Below, piece after piece: positions 33,546 to 45,862 of a DNA stretch of 64,000 nucleotides; within the stretch, counting starts at the first letter, position 1; each line of letters begins with the position of its first letter. The stretch is from Labia minor (lineage: Eukaryota; Arthropoda; Insecta; Dermaptera; Spongiphoridae): positions 14,132,078-14,196,077 of the forward strand of contig OY720348.1 of assembly GCA_963082975.1 (NCBI GenBank). The letters run 5' to 3'. A program made the translations under genes and the position numbers. The notes under the pieces were generated by a model. It was not told the DNA's origin, ran no database searches, and was given only the letters and a program-made list of their open reading frames with translations.

Positions 33546-34200
33546 GACATTTCAAGTTGAATCTTCTCCAAATGGAACTTGTAGAAGAAGAAGAAGAAGA
33601 AGAAGAAGAAGAAGAATTAATTTTTAATAAGTTTAGAGTATTCTTCAAAAGAGGTTGATACTCTTCCAAGCTAATTCGGTCGAGTAATTCGAACTTTTAT
33701 GTCTGTTTTTTTTTAATTGCAATTGGAATTCAAAAAGGTCAAGAAATAAATCCGTTGGGTTGTGCTCGTTTCTGTTCCAAATTACGGGAGGATCTCAGAA
33801 CAGGCCATCGGACTCGATGGAGACAGCGAGTGCGCAGTAAATGTTGTCGATAGGAAAAGTGGTTCAGAGGGCCAGCCAGTCCCCCCTCTCTCGTTCCATA
33901 CCCCCCCCCCCCTCTTTGAAACGAAGATAAAGCTCAAGCTCACTACTATATTTAACCAATTATTTCTTAGATTGTTTGCATTAAAACCATTCATTGAACG
34001 TGATCATTTCATTGGAATCAATTCAATTCCAAGCAACAGAGCTTTACTCCAAATGTTAATGGATATCACTGAGAAAGGCTTTAGACAAGAATGAACAGGT
34101 GGAGAGAACAATTTCAATCACCTTTTAACAATACTCAATTTGCAAATTATTATCATCATCATGGAAATCGGCCAAGTTCATTATTCAGATGAATAAATCC
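33540..34200. other. Single-copy, less AT-rich region with a 110-codon ORF of unknown meaning
   Basis: The plus-strand ORF 33762-34094 (MLVSVPNYGRISEQAIGLDG...) has no recognised domain. A long C run encodes Pro on that strand. No repeat terminus was found. It may be a leader exon, enhancer or chance ORF; I do not call it a gene. Confidence 0.2.
33580..33616. repeat. (GAA)n microsatellite
   Basis: About 12 uninterrupted AGA/GAA units inside a less AT-rich single-copy region. Confidence 0.9.
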
Positions 34201-34739
34201 AATCAAGAAGTTACAATTTGGTTTGTTTTTACTCTCCCCATAATAAATCAGGTAAACTATTAGCAAAATGACGAATATTATAATTTTTTACATTTTTTAA
34301 AATAAAATATTTATTAACAAAATATATAATATAATAGGTATATATATAATTATAATTATATATAATTTAATTAAATATATTTTGGTTCTATTTTCAAAAG
34401 TTTTGGGATTCTGGTTCTTAATTTGGATGACCAAGACTCATATTTAGTATTTTAGATTGAATAAATAAGTATAAATATATATATATATATATATATTCGT
34501 TTAGGTTTCTATGAAAGTTTTGAATATAAAAAGTTAAAAGTTTTTTTGGACGTTTCGGCGTTTATTTTAACGTCATTTTCAAGAGCTTTTTGAATATAAT
34601 TTTGAGATTCTGGTTTTATTCTGTGTGTCCAAGAGTCATAATTGATATAGAAATTTTTCGAAATTTAATTATTTTGAATATTAAAATTACAATAGAAATA
34701 ATAATAATAATCTTATATATATCTATAAAACAACGTCAG

Positions 34740-35169
34740 ATAAAGGGGCAGGCAAGCCGGGCGACAGTCCGGGCACCAAATTTGGAGGGGCGCCTATATA
34801 AAATTAAAAGATATTTTCATGAGATATCGATTTTTTTAGCAAGAAATAAATTGTTTTTTCTTTAATAATGCCATGCAAAGCTCACAACGCTAATTATTTT
34901 ATTATTGTATAATTGTAATATTATTTATAAGAAAACTATTTATATAGTGAGAATTTATAATAGCTAATACACAAAAACAAAAATTTATTTATAAAAATGA
35001 TGAAACCTAAGATTTTTTAAGACTTTTATCACACAACGTTGATGCAGATAAATGCTTTTTTAATCTCTACAAAGTTTATTTTTATTTATTTTGAAAAGAT
35101 CATTTGTATGAAAAGGCGCCATTTGTATGAAATTTTGTTTACCCGGGCGCTCAAAACCTAGAACTTTTG
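34740..35169 (+). mobile_element. Family G hAT-like element, uninterrupted copy
   Basis: One end is ATAAAGGGGCAGGCAAGCCG; the other ends CCCGGGCGCTCAAAACCTAG. The same ends occur in reverse complement at 58590 and 57619, where the left terminus CAGGGCCAGTTCTAGAGTTT is hAT-like. It is non-coding. Confidence 0.6.
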
Positions 35170-35248
35170 TATTTTTATTTGTTTACCATTTATGAGTCTT
35201 TTTAGATTTGATTTAGGTGTTCCCATTCATTTTTCTTATTGAAATTCT

Positions 35249-35705
35249 ATCTATCTATCTATCTCTGTGGCTCTACGGAACTCGAAAGTTCTTGCCAACA
35301 GCAACCACACTTCCTCAAGTATCCCTATTCTGAGCCACAACCCTCCAGTCCCTATCCTCTCCCATCTCTCTTACGTCCCTTCCCACATTATCTAACCACC
35401 TTGGTCTTCCAAGCGGACGCTTCCCATTCGGTCTCCCCACCAATATATTTTTCGCCATTCTTTCTTCTCCCATTCTAGCCACGTGCCCTGCCCATCGCAG
35501 CCTTCTCGATTTTATAATGCAATTCCTCTCCGCCATTCCCCGGTGACCTCATCTATTTTTGGTCCATAAATGCTACGAAGAATTCTATTCTCAAATACTC
35601 TAAATCCACTCTCGTCTCCTAAGATCCTAGACCATGCCTCACAACCATATAATACGACCGTCAAAATATTACTTATTGAAATTCTCAGAGCTAAAATGTT
35701 GTTTC
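35249..35705 (-). pseudogene. Non-LTR retrotransposon 3' fragment, copy 1
   Basis: The minus strand reads IKSRRLRWAGHVARMGEERM, ILVGRPNGKRPLGRPRW, then DNVGRDVREMGEDRDWRVVA. This is the C-terminal tail found downstream of reverse transcriptase in many arthropod LINEs. The 3' end is a (GATA)n-type tail. The upstream domain reads as frame-broken remnants (RVFENRI-like). Clade not assigned. Confidence 0.8.
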
Positions 35706-35829
35706 TCTTTGGAACCTTTTTTTTATTTCTTTTTTATTATAGAAAAAAATGAAAATTTATTGAAATATGAAAGAAAAAATAAAATATTAATTATAAAATC
35801 GATTAACACTAATATAAAGTAATTTTAAA

Positions 35830-35969
35830 GTTGTGGGGAAAGATTCAAAATATTTATCATCTAAAAAATACAACTTTCCATGCTGTTTTTATAAATGCAA
35901 TCAAAGGTTAAGGGTTTTATATCATTTTGTAAATACCCAAATTGTTTAGTGTTTTCTTCAATATAAGCA

Positions 35970-36000
<31 letters not shown>

Positions 36001-36990
36001 ATTTTAAATAATATTCTGGGTACGTTTAAACAGTGTTTACTAAGGTGTATCAAAATGTTTTTTAAAATATTTTTTATGTATCTGATCTAGAGTTCGATTA
36101 CTAAAACATCTGTAGAGAAAGCATGTTGCATAACATAAAGGCGAACACCTATTTTAGTAAAAAAAAAACGTCTTATTGAAAGAAAGTTGACTGAATAATA
36201 TCAATACTAATTTTATTTAGTTCATCGAAATTAGTTTTATAGTTTTATGTGGATAATTGCCATTATATATAAAGAATCATACAATAATAAATTAACTAAA
36301 AAATATTACAAAAAAAAAGTGGTTCTCTTGGAATGTATACTTTTCAGGTAAAGTTAACTTGGAAGAAAAATTTATTTTTATTTATTTATTTTAAAATAGT
36401 AAAAATATTGACATATATAATATTACTATTTTAATAAAAATTAACAAATTTTTTTTCTAACAACTCTCAATGAAGTTATTTATTATTTGTGTTTGGAATT
36501 GATTAGAAATGAAAATGGAAAGAGAAAAGAGGGGGGGGGGTCTCGATCTGAACAAACAATGCGTCGTTTTCTCAAGTAGAAAACATTCCGTGAATAACTT
36601 GAATTCTCATAAGAAAGAACACAGAACAAGATCAGATCAAGAGTTAAAAAAATAATAAATTAGATTGAAAAGGTTATTCTTTCAATCAAAAATAGAAAAT
36701 GAAGGAAGGAAGGATTAATTTCAGTCTACCTTTCAAACATACATCCCCTTTAAATATGTATATTTACTCATTTTAATTAAGTATCGAAATTAAATATTCG
36801 CTATAAAAAATATATGCTCTATGCTATATATATGCTATATATGCTATATATATGCTATATATGCTATATATATGCTATATATGCTATATATATATCCCAA
36901 AATCCTAACATCCCAAAAAAGAAAATTTCCTTCTAAATAATCTCTCTTGGAAATGGCGCCAAAATGGGCGCCGCATCGTCGAGACCCAAA
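35830..36990. other. AT-rich non-coding stretch
   Basis: No gene seen. Contains the (TATGCTATA)n array and a G9 run at about 36531-36540. Confidence 0.5.
36817..36893. repeat. Short minisatellite, TATGCTATA-type units
   Basis: ATGCTATATATATGCTATAT repeats with alternating long and short TA arms. Confidence 0.85.
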
Positions 36991-37039
36991 TCTCTCAATT
37001 AAATATGAAAAAAAGTGTAAATAATCTCATAATATACTA

Positions 37040-37489
37040 CATGAGCTGAAAAGTCCCGGGATTTCTCAATAAGTGACGCCACTAGAAAATGAACATGACT
37101 CATTTCGAGAGGCTCATCTGTCACTAGTTTATGTATGAAGTATCATGACATTTCGTCCATTCGTTTACAAGCTACAGTCGTTTGAGTGATGGTACTTTTG
37201 CCATCATAAGAAAAATGAAAAAAAACCAGGAATATCGCGTCTTCATAAACTGTTGTTCTCGAAGTGGCAGATGTGGGATAACATTCCTGCAACCACTGCA
37301 ATGATTGTTCACAAGTAAAAAATTATGTTTTTTTTTTTCATTTTTCTTATGAAGGCGAAAGTAGCGTCACTCAAACGACTGTAGCTTTTAAACGAACGGA
37401 CGATGCGACAGATGAGCCTCTCGAAATGAGTAATGTTCATTTTCTAGTGGAGACACCTATTGAAAAATCCCGGGACTTTTCAGCCCATG
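37040..37489. mobile_element. mariner foldback derivative with arms of about 180 bp
   Basis: Left CATGAGCTGAAAAGTCCCGG and right CCGGGACTTTTCAGCCCATG ends are flanked by TA. The arms continue as inverted copies deep into the element. The spacer near 37230-37310 reads NQEYRVFIKLLFSKWQMWDN on the plus strand with two frame breaks, resembling the mariner N-terminus. Confidence 0.7.
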
Positions 37490-37689
37490 TAGTATTTATA
37501 TATAAGACTATTAAAATTCTTTATATATAGACAAAAATATATTGCATGTTATGATATTATCGACAAATCTATTATATTTTGGAATTGAATTATTATTAGA
37601 CTCCACAGTAGTTGAGTAACAAATTAACCTAATAAGCTGATGAATCTTCGATCATGGCAAGAGAGTTTTTCTCTTTTTGAGTCTGAAAC

Positions 37690-37862
37690 AATGTCCACCC
37701 AGCTTACGTGATGAAAAAATGGGAAGCTTATTGAAATATTAAGTAGCGGCCCCCGATCAAGAAACTATAGGTTGAAAGGATTCGTTGTACTGATCAAACA
37801 ACACTTTTTCCCCACTCAAGCGGCAACCGACTTGACAGCACTTTCATAATACGTATAATAGA
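37690..37862 (+). mobile_element. SINE body, headless copy
   Basis: CGATCAAGAAACTATAGGTT followed by GGATTCGTTGTACTGATCAA matches the SINE body at 28635-28700. It continues CCACTCAAGCGGCAACCG. No tRNA-like head was found. Confidence 0.55.
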
Positions 37863-38780
37863 CAGATATTACTTTACTTGTTTTTATAATTATTATTAGA
37901 AGGATTTATATTAAATTATTAGGGAATTTAATGAAAAAAATAAATCTATTTATGTATAAATTAACTTGAAATCAATGGTTTTTATAATAATTTATATATA
38001 AACAATTATACAAAAATATAAAAATTTTTACATATAATTGCCATTTTTACAAATTAATTACTAATATATTTTTTAAGTTTTTAAAATTGTTTATAATAAA
38101 TATATAATAACTAGACTCATTATCTATATTATTTAATTATTCAATAGATTTATTTATCTCTCAATTTATCAGCTCTTATCTTATTTCATATATACTTCTT
38201 CATCACTTGTTATGTTTACATTTCTATATATTATCATTTTTATCATTCTAAATAAATCTTAAATATGCGTAATATATATATCCATCAAGAGAGTCTATTT
38301 TGAATGAACATATATCGATTTCTATTTTTATGTAGAAATATTTGAATTGAATTATAATTGGCGTAAGGGTGTGTGTGTGTGTGGATGATTCTTAATGTTC
38401 CATTATTAGCTGAAAGTTTAGCATTATTTGCAAAATTCTATTTTAAAGAGAAATTGAATGAATATATTCTTTTTATAAGAATCAAATAAAAAAACTTATT
38501 AGTTCAAGGTAAGCAGTAGCCTGAAGAAATTTGTTGTTCCAAAGTAACTTTCACTCTACTCCAGATTTCTAAGATAACTTCATTGAAAGTGTGGTTCAAT
38601 CAAACATCTGAGATCGGGTACTGCTCGACCAATTTATTATTTTTTTTTTCATTGGATCCACGAAGTACATGGATCATTATTGTCCTAAATAATTAATAAT
38701 GATAAGCTTCTTTATGTATTAGGATTTACAATCAAGAATTAATTATGTATAAAGCACAAACAGAAAATATTTCATATTTT
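37863..38780. other. AT-rich non-coding stretch
   Basis: Only a short (TG)n near 38370 stands out. Confidence 0.5.
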
Positions 38781-38784
38781 TTGT

Positions 38785-38865
38785 TGAGAGGTCCGTTGTG
38801 CTGATCGCATAACACCTCTACCCCGCTTAGGCAGCAACTAATGATAGACGCTGTTCTTGCGTAGG
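38785..38865 (+). mobile_element. SINE body fragment
   Basis: GGTCCGTTGTGCTGATCGCA and CCCCGCTTAGGCAGCAACT align with the 3' part of the SINE body at 37780-37850. Confidence 0.45.
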
Positions 38866-39194
38866 ATGTCCAAAACCCTCGAGAAAAGTAGATCTTTCTA
38901 TTTGATTTATATAATTTTAAATATATCTTTTACTCATCCATTCCCTCGCCCACTTAGTACCTCATGAATAAACTAATATTTATTTTATATTACTTTTATA
39001 TATCAATATACGGGATAATTTTTTTTGTTTGTTCTCCTGCATTTCCTACAATATATATATATCATATCATTTTTTTTATCAATTGAAAAATAGTTTGATA
39101 TGTTGATAACACCAGTTCTCCTAAAATGTTGATCAATGGATTTTGATATTGGGCTATCGCTCTCGATTGTCATTAGATGAAAATAAAAAAAAAA

Positions 39195-39445
39195 AAGGTG
39201 GAGATTGGAATTGGCAAACAGTTCTGGCATGATTCAACCAGAGATGGTGGTGGGAGCACTGCATGTGCAGGGGGAGTGCAATAGTGTCGACTGTGGTGGG
39301 TTATCGATTGGACCTGGCTCCCGCCTCCGGTCGCTTCAACCCGCCCGGGGCCTCCGTTCCCGTTCGCGTTCGCGTTCGCCTTCACGCACCCCTAAAACGC
39401 ATCCACCACCAAATTCGGAAATGAACCTTCTCCGAAACAATATGC
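39195..39445. other. GC-rich island, possible promoter or first exon
   Basis: By far the most GC-rich single-copy stretch outside repeats (CCCGCCCGGGGCCTCCG; (CGTTCG)n encoding Arg-Ser on the plus strand). Plus ORF 39205-39516 and minus ORF 39385-39173 are both open through it, so neither is convincing. CpG-dense islands often mark promoters or leader exons; the direction is undetermined. Confidence 0.3.
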
Positions 39446-39519
39446 TCATCACACTATCCGACCCCTTCCCTTCATTACAATTACCATTATTTTATATTAT
39501 TTTGTTAAATATGTAGAAA

Positions 39520-40200
39520 AAATAAAATAAAAGAACAAAAAATAACTTTTATTTAATTTATTCTTTTATTTTATTAACTACTATCCTCCTCCTCCTCCTA
39601 TCCTCCTATCCTCCCCTCCCCTTTATCCCATGACGAGCTTTTGTTATCATAACAACATCAAATTCAATTGCAGCTCCATAAGAAAAAAGCACTTAAAGCT
39701 AAAGATAGACGATTAAAGAAAGAACCCTTATCTCTAATTTATTCCCGCGTATCCTTTTCAATCTTTATAGATATATTTATTTATATAATGAAAATACTTT
39801 CTTTTAAACAAATATATATATATATATTTACATATATAACAAAATAAATAAATAATTAAATATATTCGAAAATGTATTTATCAATAAAAATTTAAACGTT
39901 TTTTTGGGGAATAAAATACAATTGATTAAATTCAATTAAAACAAAATATTTACATATATATTGTATATATACACTAATTATAATAATTATTTAGCTTTAT
40001 TATAAGAAAATCTATTGTCATTATTTATTATTTTTATTTGCTTTAAAATATCAGTAGACGTTTGAACTTGGTATTTAAAATAATTTAAAAATAAAGTGAA
40101 AATTTTAATTTTAAAGAAAAAAAATTTACCTCTGTCCAGAAACATTATTTTCAGATAAAATCTATTTATGATGAAATTAAATTATAATTTAAATAAATGT
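39520..40200. other. AT-rich non-coding stretch
   Basis: Pyrimidine-rich CCT repeats near 39582-39625; otherwise nothing recognised. Confidence 0.5.
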
Positions 40201-40216
40201 ATTTAACTGCTTAATG

Positions 40217-40510
40217 CAGCGCTTTCAACTTGTGGGGCGCGAGACTGTTGTAAGGGGGGCGCGAAGGTATTAGAAATAATTTCAAGTGCCCACGAAGACA
40301 ATTCAAATTTTCGATTTTTTTTTTCCAAATTTTTTCAATATGGTTCTAAAAAACAGGTAAGATGATTTTGTGGCCAAACTTTTAAACATTTTCGATTTTA
40401 TTCAATATGGTTCAAAAAGGAAATTAGATTATTAAAAAAATTAAGGGGGGCGCAATAATTTATTTTAAACAAAGAGGGGGGGGGGCGTATAGAAAGGTTG
40501 GAAACCACTG
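40217..40510. mobile_element. hAT-type MITE with perfect 8-bp target duplication
   Basis: Ends CAGCGCTTTCAACTTG and GGTTGGAAACCACTG. Perfect octamers GCTTAATG lie at 40209-40216 and 40511-40518. G-rich subterminal blocks are shared with 13250 and 53303. Confidence 0.88.
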
Positions 40511-40518
40511 GCTTAATG

Positions 40519-41013
40519 TTTTTAATGTTTAACCCGTTAATGTTTTTTTTTTAAATTATTTTTTTTTTATTAAATATTATTAATTAATCATTCAAGGATT
40601 GTCAATAAATATTACAGAATTCAGAAATTAAAATATTACTTTTAGCGTATTAATTCTTTTTTAATTAATTTATTTATTTATTTTTCAATCAACGAAATTT
40701 TGAATTTCGAAAGGAAAAAAAAAACAAACACAAACATTTATTTATTAATGCCCCATTATGAAAACAAAAACAAAAAAAAATAAATCAATCAATTTTGTGT
40801 AATATATAAGCGTAAATAATTCTAAAATAGAAATAAATAAATATTTAAGAGATTTTCTTAAAGTTTGCAATTTGAAATAAGGTCAAAGATGAATTGCAAA
40901 ATGAATCAAGGACACTCATTCTGGAACTATTTATGTCAAATAAAATAAAAAATAATTCAATAAATATTAATTGATTGATTCAATTAATTTTATTGAATTC
41001 TCTCTCTATCTCT

Positions 41014-41055
<42 letters not shown>

Positions 41056-41755
41056 CAAATAGAATAAAACTTTTTTTTGACATTGGATCCCCTTACAATT
41101 TTCTAAAACAAAAGTAAATGTAATTTTAATAGAAAAAAAAATGTTTGAAAAAAGCTAATAGTATGACTCATTAAATGAAATCCACGCCATTCAGTCTAAA
41201 ACGACACAGATAAATAATAATACAATAAAAATAAACAAAAATTGAAGGATATGCACAGCTCCATAATTTGTCTATTTATTATAACATTTTCCTTAACTTC
41301 ACTTGGCTTCTGTCTCTCTGTCTGTCTGTTCGCTCTTTTGACAAATTGAAATCGATTTTTCTTCGACTTTTTATTGAGATAGACTTTTGAAATTTTTTAT
41401 AGATATTTCAATGGAGAAGGTATAGAAGAAATATAATTGAATTATAATTATTTAATTGTATAATTAATTAGCGATTAATTACTTTTAGTAACTAACTCCT
41501 TTTGTATTGCTCCGATTATAAAAATATATACATTAATATATATATACATTTATAAAATCTCATATTAATAAAAATTATTCATTTATAAATATAATATAAT
41601 AATTATTATTCAATAATAGCATTTACTTAACATAAATGCATAAAATCAATTTTGAAAGAATAATATATTTTTTTGTTTTATTCAATTTGTAAATTTTCGT
41701 ATAACTTCATCTTTTCTATTTCTCTTGTTATATTAAATAAATTTATCATATTAAA
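40519..41755. other. AT-rich non-coding stretch
   Basis: (TA)n near 41018-41052; no gene recognised. Confidence 0.5.
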
Positions 41756-41760
41756 ATTGC

Positions 41761-42273
41761 ACTAAAAAGAATAAAATAATTTTTCTATAAGCCTGACAAA
41801 GTTTATGGATGAATTGCTTCATATTCAACGAAAAACGTTGGGCGCATTTAGTTCTATGCAATTAACTCCCTTTATAGAGCTATATTTCATATATATATAT
41901 ATATATATATACTAAGATACATACCACACTAAAACACTATTTCTTCAAATAAAATCAACCATTGGATTTGATTGATAATATGTAAATTTAATAAAAATTC
42001 TTTTAAATTTTGATACATACTTTGATATAAGGCTATTACAGTGAAAAATAATAAAAAATTAATTTCTTAGCGCTTAAACTATTAATTTTATTGCATGATA
42101 AAAAAATTTGTCAGTTTATGTGTTTAATAGAATTTTTATTATTACAAAAATTTGACTTGATTGTTCATATAAATAAATTAAACTAAATGCGCCCAACATT
42201 TTTCGTTGAATATGAAGCAATTCATCCATAAACTTTGTCAAGCTTATAGAAAAAGTATTTTATTCTTTTTAGT
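41761..42273. mobile_element. Foldback element with inverted arms of about 93 bp, few mismatches
   Basis: Arms 41761-41853 and 42181-42273 begin ACTAAAAAGAATAAAATA and differ at about three positions. The AT-rich spacer of about 327 bp has no ORF. No target duplication was found and no known family recognised. Confidence 0.75.
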
Positions 42274-42370
42274 CCATTGGAAAAACGTTATTTTATAAAA
42301 AAAAATTTATATTTATATTATTTTATAAATTTTTTAATTTTTTTTTTATTATTTTTTTTTTTTGAGAATT

Positions 42371-42402
42371 TTCGAGTTCCGTAGAACCACAGAGATAGAT
42401 AT
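42371..42402 (+). mobile_element. Non-LTR retrotransposon 3'-end scrap
   Basis: GAGTTCCGTAGAACCACAGA followed by GATAGATA is the 3' terminus seen at 44695-44725. Confidence 0.6.
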
Positions 42403-42599
42403 GTTTTATATGGCGGCATGAGCCACCGGTGGTACATGCCAGCGGGAACGTGTTAAAACGCTAAGTTAAATAGTAAATATAAATACTCATTTTTTGATAT
42501 ATATTTTAATATATATATATATATTAAAATATAAAATATATATAATATAAAATATATATATATAATTTTGTTATCATTTTAACATTCATCTGAATAATT

Positions 42600-42960
42600 G
42601 TTAATTTAAGCATCCATCTATAAATAAACTGAAGTGGGAAGAAGAAACACCTGCCTAGCCACTTGTTTTGGTAAATGTTATGCAGTCAGAGCTCAATGGT
42701 CATTCCACCCTCTTCCCCCCCCCCTCCTCGATCCACTTTCAAAATAAAAAATACCAACATTCCCAGCATCTTTCATCAATGATTTCCTGGACTCCCATAC
42801 TTCAATTAAAATTGGTTTCTTGAAAAATCCTCAGACATGAAATGGTAGAGAGGAAGTATATTTTTTGTTTATACTAGGATTATAATATCTAATCCAATTG
42901 GATGAATAAATCGCGGTGTTTATTGGAAATAAGAGCATCCTCTGATTTTATCCCACCAAC
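42600..42960. other. Single-copy, less AT-rich stretch, non-coding
   Basis: Contains a C10 run and pyrimidine-rich DNA. No ORF or repeat terminus seen. Function unknown. Confidence 0.25.
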
Positions 42961-43660
42961 TCTTCAATGATCACGAACCACCGTTTCGATTCGATTTTTA
43001 TTTTATTTTTATTTAATTCTAAATTACATTCATCTAGCTATTTCCCTCTTTTATTCCATTCATTCTACAACTACATATATACCTATAGGTATATTTTAAT
43101 TATCCAATTTCTGTTTTTTGCACAAGTAGATGTGTTTCATTTAGAGAGAATATACCAGCATAGATAAAAGTTTTATATATATATATATATATATGTATAT
43201 ATCATAGTAGATATATAAATAGTTGGTTTAATGGATGATCCAATTGCAATTTGTTGATTATTTATTTATTATTCTATTTGGTGATAAATAACCTATAATA
43301 ATGAATCTATCAATAAATGATTGAGAACAAACATTTACAAATAAAAATAAAAGTTCGTCAAATTGATTTATTTTTCTTCTTTAATCCTATAAAGTGGAAA
43401 TTCGATTTCGTATTTAAATTCAAAACCCTCCTCCAAACCACTCACCCACTTGTATTTTGTAATATATCTATAAAATAAATTTTTAACATTCTCATCTCAA
43501 ATGGTAAATAGATAAAAAAAAAACATACAAATCTTATAAATGAATATATAAATAATTAATTAAAAGATAAATAAAATGAAAACTTAATGAGTGACATAAA
43601 TAAATAAATAAATATTTTTGGGGAAGCCAAATGTTAAAAAAATATTTCTAATCTTTCTAT
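42961..43660. other. AT-rich non-coding stretch
   Basis: No gene recognised; short ORFs here are AT-rich and low complexity. Confidence 0.5.
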
Positions 43661-43663
43661 TTA

Positions 43664-44215
43664 TTTTTTTACCGACCGACGATAGGAAGGGAGATATTGT
43701 TTTGGAGATTTTTAGATATCTCCACGAATCATGCATTTTGTTAACAGAAAAAAAGTATTTTTAGTATGATGTCTGTCCGTCTGTCCATCCGTCCGTCGGT
43801 TTGTCCATATAGACGTGTACAGCTTGAACAGCTCAATGGATTTTGATAAAATTTGGTATATTTACTTAATGCATCAGTATGATGAGTTGATCAACTTTTG
43901 GTGTATATCCGGAAACCGGAAGTGGCAGTATTAGCGATCGACGATAGGAAGGGCATACCAAATTTCAAATAAGGAGATTTTTTACATATCTCCAGGAAGC
44001 ATTTTGATAAGAGAAAAAAATATTTTTAGCGTGATGTCTGTCGGTCCGTCGGCATGTATGTCCATCCGTCCGTCCATTGTGTGTGTGTAACGTGTATAGC
44101 TTGAACCTTGAACGGCTCAACGGATTTTGATGAAATTTGGTATATTTACTTAATGAATTCATCAACTTTTGATGTATATTCGGAAACCGGAAGTCGTAGT
44201 TTACAAAGTATTAAT
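43664..44215 (-). mobile_element. Family B element with internal tandem duplication
   Basis: Two tandem units of about 265 bp (from about 43674 and 43938). Each holds CGACGATAGGAAGG, ATATCTCCA, a (GTCC/GTCT)n core, the ATTTTGATAAAATTTGGTAT-type motif and GGAAACCGGAAGT. Confidence 0.7.
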
Positions 44216-44332
44216 TTTAAATTCATTGTCCCAAAATATTTGTCTTAAAATATAGTAGTAATTAATTATTGAGTAATTAAACTAAAAATAAAAACCAAGA
44301 TAATATATATTCAGTCATTTTAATTCAAATTT

Positions 44333-44725
44333 TAGTAGATTTAGAGTATTTGAGAATAGGATTCTGCGAAGCATTTATGGGCCCCCGGGAGAATATCGGA
44401 GACTGCCTAACGAGAAATTGCATGACCTGTATGCATCTCCAGATATAGCTAGAATTATAAAATCGAGAAGGCTGCAGTGGGCAGGACACGTGGCTAGAAT
44501 GGGGGAGGAAAGAATGGCGAAAAATATATTGGGGGGAGACCCATTGGGAAACGCCCGCTTGTAAGACCAAGGACGCGGTGGGTGGATAATGTAGGAAGGG
44601 ACGTGAGAGAGATGGGAGAGGATAGGGACTGGAGGGTTGCCGCTCAGAATAGAGACACTTAGAGAAGTGTGGTTGCTGCGGCCAAGAACTTTTGAGTTCC
44701 GTAGAGCCACAGAGATAGATAGATA
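44333..44725 (+). pseudogene. Non-LTR retrotransposon 3' fragment, copy 2
   Basis: Plus-strand pieces FRVFENRILRSIYGPPGEYR, LPNEKLHDLYASPDIARI and IKSRRLQWAGHVARMGEERM, then a frame break before RPRTRWVDNVGRDVREMGED. It ends GAGTTCCGTAGAGCCACAGA with a (GATA)n tail. The 5' side is truncated, as is usual for LINEs. Confidence 0.85.
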
Positions 44726-44839
44726 ATTCAAGTTTTAAAAATATTTTTTTTGATACTTTGTATATATATAATGTTGTTTGGAAATTAATTTATTTCAAAT
44801 CGTCGGTCGGGTCTGTACCTGGCCACAGCTCATATTTCT

Positions 44840-45700
44840 ATTTTAATTTATTTTACAATATTGTAAGTAATTAGAATTTTCTAAAAAAAAAACGCTTTCT
44901 TTTTATTCCAAACTATACTGGAGCTTGTTCTTTGAGATTCGAATTCTAATCTTACTTAGGAATTATAACTAAAAATATTCAAAAATAATTTTGGGCAGCA
45001 TTTATCATTATTTGAAATAAACTAACAGCGGTGAAAGTGCAGCGAATTTTTTTTTTTTTTTGATTATGAGAACCTTTAATTGTCTCAGCACCTTTTTATG
45101 GTCAAGATTTGTTTATCTTTATCTTTAATAAATTGTGTTTGTCATCATTAGGTATAACACTCAAATAATTTGTGATTTAAGGGAAAGTAAACAGATTAAG
45201 GAATAGTAAGATTAGTTTGTTTTCAAAAAGGATCTTCTTATTCCAAAACAGGGAAAAGGTATAAATTATTTTTAAGCTCACCAAAAGCATTGCTATTCAG
45301 CCAGTTTTGATCGGTGCAATTGTAACGGGATCCACTAGATTTTAAGCTTATGACATTAGCTGTACTCAATAGAAAATTTATACCTATCCAGTTTTTTTTT
45401 ATTTTGCATGGGTTGCATTTTTATATTTTATGAGATGAAAGTCAACATAGAATAATTCTTTTATCATTTCCAATTAGATAAATGAAATTTTAGACAACAA
45501 ATAATTCACTCATACAACTGCAAATCCATCCAGCTGATTATTTGGTATTCCGATCAAGAATGACAAAAAAAAAAAATGGATTGTTTTGACTATTTTGAAG
45601 AATAAATATTTTCTTTATGAAGCAGGAAGAAAGAATTGATCAGTCACAATGACAGAAGATGCCTATAATTCAATTTATATATAAAATAATGTAAATAGAA
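44840..45700. other. Non-coding stretch, nothing recognised
   Basis: AT-rich, no repeat termini or ORFs of note. Confidence 0.5.
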
Positions 45701-45714
45701 CAATTGACTCTTAA

Positions 45715-45862
45715 TTTGTGGTAAACCAATGACGTTGTGGTCAGACAGGAAGGAACGTGAGAGAAAATAAAAATTGAATGGGGATAGGGACGTTTGGAGG
45801 AAGGTGGTTTCTGTGGCCAAGAACTTTCCAATTTCGTTGTGTCACTGAGATAGGTGAACTGC
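45715..45862 (+). mobile_element. Non-LTR retrotransposon 3'-end fragment, copy 3
   Basis: GGAAGGAACGTGAGAGAAAA, GGGGATAGGGACGTTTGGAG and GGCCAAGAACTTTCCAATTT align with the end of copy 2, with a diverged 3' terminus. Confidence 0.65.

Noticed and set aside
35239-35478. Plus-strand ORF beginning MKFYLSIYLCGSTELESSCQ.
   Set aside because: It is the antisense of the LINE tail, whose minus strand matches known LINE protein.
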